Shown: piece by piece, positions 63,477 through 64,000 of the stretch
Numbering within the stretch: the first letter of the stretch is position 1
How the letters are laid out: the number at the start of each line of letters is the position of its first letter
Assembly: GCF_041240605.1 (NCBI RefSeq)
Contig: NZ_CP162487.1
Location: forward strand, 3,417,001-3,481,000
DNA from: Xanthomonas sp. DAR 80977
GTDB lineage: Bacteria; Pseudomonadota; Gammaproteobacteria; Xanthomonadales; Xanthomonadaceae
Direction of reading: 5' to 3'
DNA: 64,000 bases
Position numbers and translations under genes: made by a program
The notes under the pieces: model-generated
Told to the model about the DNA's origin: nothing
What the model saw: the letters and a program-made list of their open reading frames with translations, nothing else
The model's database searches: none

Positions 63477-64000
63477 GCGGTCTCCTGCAGCGCGCCATTG
63501 CGATCGAATGCAATGCGGGCGGAAAGGTGGAAATGTCCCGATTGTCTTCACCGCGACAATCGCGTCAATGGCGCATGTGCAACATGGTGACGTTACCAAC
63601 TCGGATCAAGCGCGCATGCGCGGCGCAGCTGTTTTCAAGGGGTTTTCGGTTAATGGTTCAGTGAAAATCGCACTGTCTACCACGAGCACCGAGATGCGCG
63701 GTTATGTTGTCGATGACGTCACGCTTGCTCATCCAGTGTTTGCGGCAACGGACGTGAAACTCGCTTGGGGAGCCCTGCATGCAGCATGGCAGCATGATCG
63801 GACAGCAGCGTCGGTACCGACGCACGAACGCATTCGCGGCGCATGTCGATGCGCTGGCGACGGCATTGCGAAGCGAACGCATCGCCTGCGATGGCCGCCG
63901 TGCACGAGTGCGTCTCGCAGCATGCGCGCGCGGCACCGGCATATGCGTGCGCCACGTCGGCACTGGCGCAGGCGGCCTCTTCACTTCCTCCATCCGCACG
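63477..64000. other. Gene-free right end
   Basis: Contains the helicase promoter region. Short frames on both strands have arginine- and cysteine-rich, shadow-like products; I recognise no gene. Confidence 0.4.

Noticed and set aside
63658..63999. A 113-codon minus-strand frame at the right end
   Set aside because: No RBS and no recognisable motif; composition is like random GC-rich sequence.

Overview
The window is high-GC proteobacterial DNA that fits the Xanthomonadaceae, most likely Xanthomonas. The grounds are several carbohydrate-type TonB-dependent receptors without a FecA-like N-terminal signalling extension, an H-NS of the Xanthomonas type, and abundant intergenic inverted repeats of the kind scattered through Xanthomonas genomes. 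The assignment is from general knowledge; no search was run.

From 1111 to 44299 every recognisable intact gene is on the minus strand, and together they look like one system for taking apart plant hydroxyproline-rich glycoproteins (extensins, arabinogalactan proteins). The first part (1111-26475) holds three outer-membrane TonB-dependent receptors, a GH127 beta-L-arabinofuranosidase, a GH27 alpha-galactosidase-type enzyme, a GH43 enzyme, a 1444-residue multidomain enzyme that may be a GH121-type beta-L-arabinobiosidase, a 789-residue exported protein of unknown family, and an S9 prolyl-type peptidase. Six transcription units here begin with the same bipartite element: a palindrome-like TGCGNNNTTCCGCA followed, exactly 19 bases after its TTCCGCA half, by ACAAGACG. 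The peptidase carries this element and shares a whole leader, including an identical hairpin at the same distance from the start codon, with one receptor.

The second part (26808-32884) holds a small orphan flagellar-rod-like protein, a GH35 beta-galactosidase-like gene joined to a second S9 peptidase, and an APC-type amino-acid permease. The third part (33257-44299) is a tightly packed operon. It encodes hydroxyproline 2-epimerase, a three-subunit D-hydroxyproline dehydrogenase, the pyrroline-hydroxycarboxylate deaminase and alpha-ketoglutarate semialdehyde dehydrogenase, followed in the same operon by an M24 aminopeptidase P-like enzyme and two DUF885 metallopeptidase-like proteins. A PAS-AraC regulator is divergent from it. 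The inferred flow is: receptors import glycan or glycopeptide, glycosidases strip arabinose and galactose, prolyl peptidases cut the backbone, and hydroxyproline becomes alpha-ketoglutarate.

From 44471 onwards the window returns to ordinary chromosomal genes: ftsY, mutY, an iron-trafficking protein, a DUF6491 lipoprotein, a von Willebrand A lipoprotein, an M48 metalloprotease, a formylglycine-enzyme-fold lipoprotein, RNase D, H-NS, tRNA-Ala(CGC), a small 55-residue protein, a chemoreceptor/CheW pair with a flagellar-sigma promoter, and a long Lhr-type helicase. The left edge has the end of an Ldh2-family oxidoreductase and a decayed GH43 remnant.
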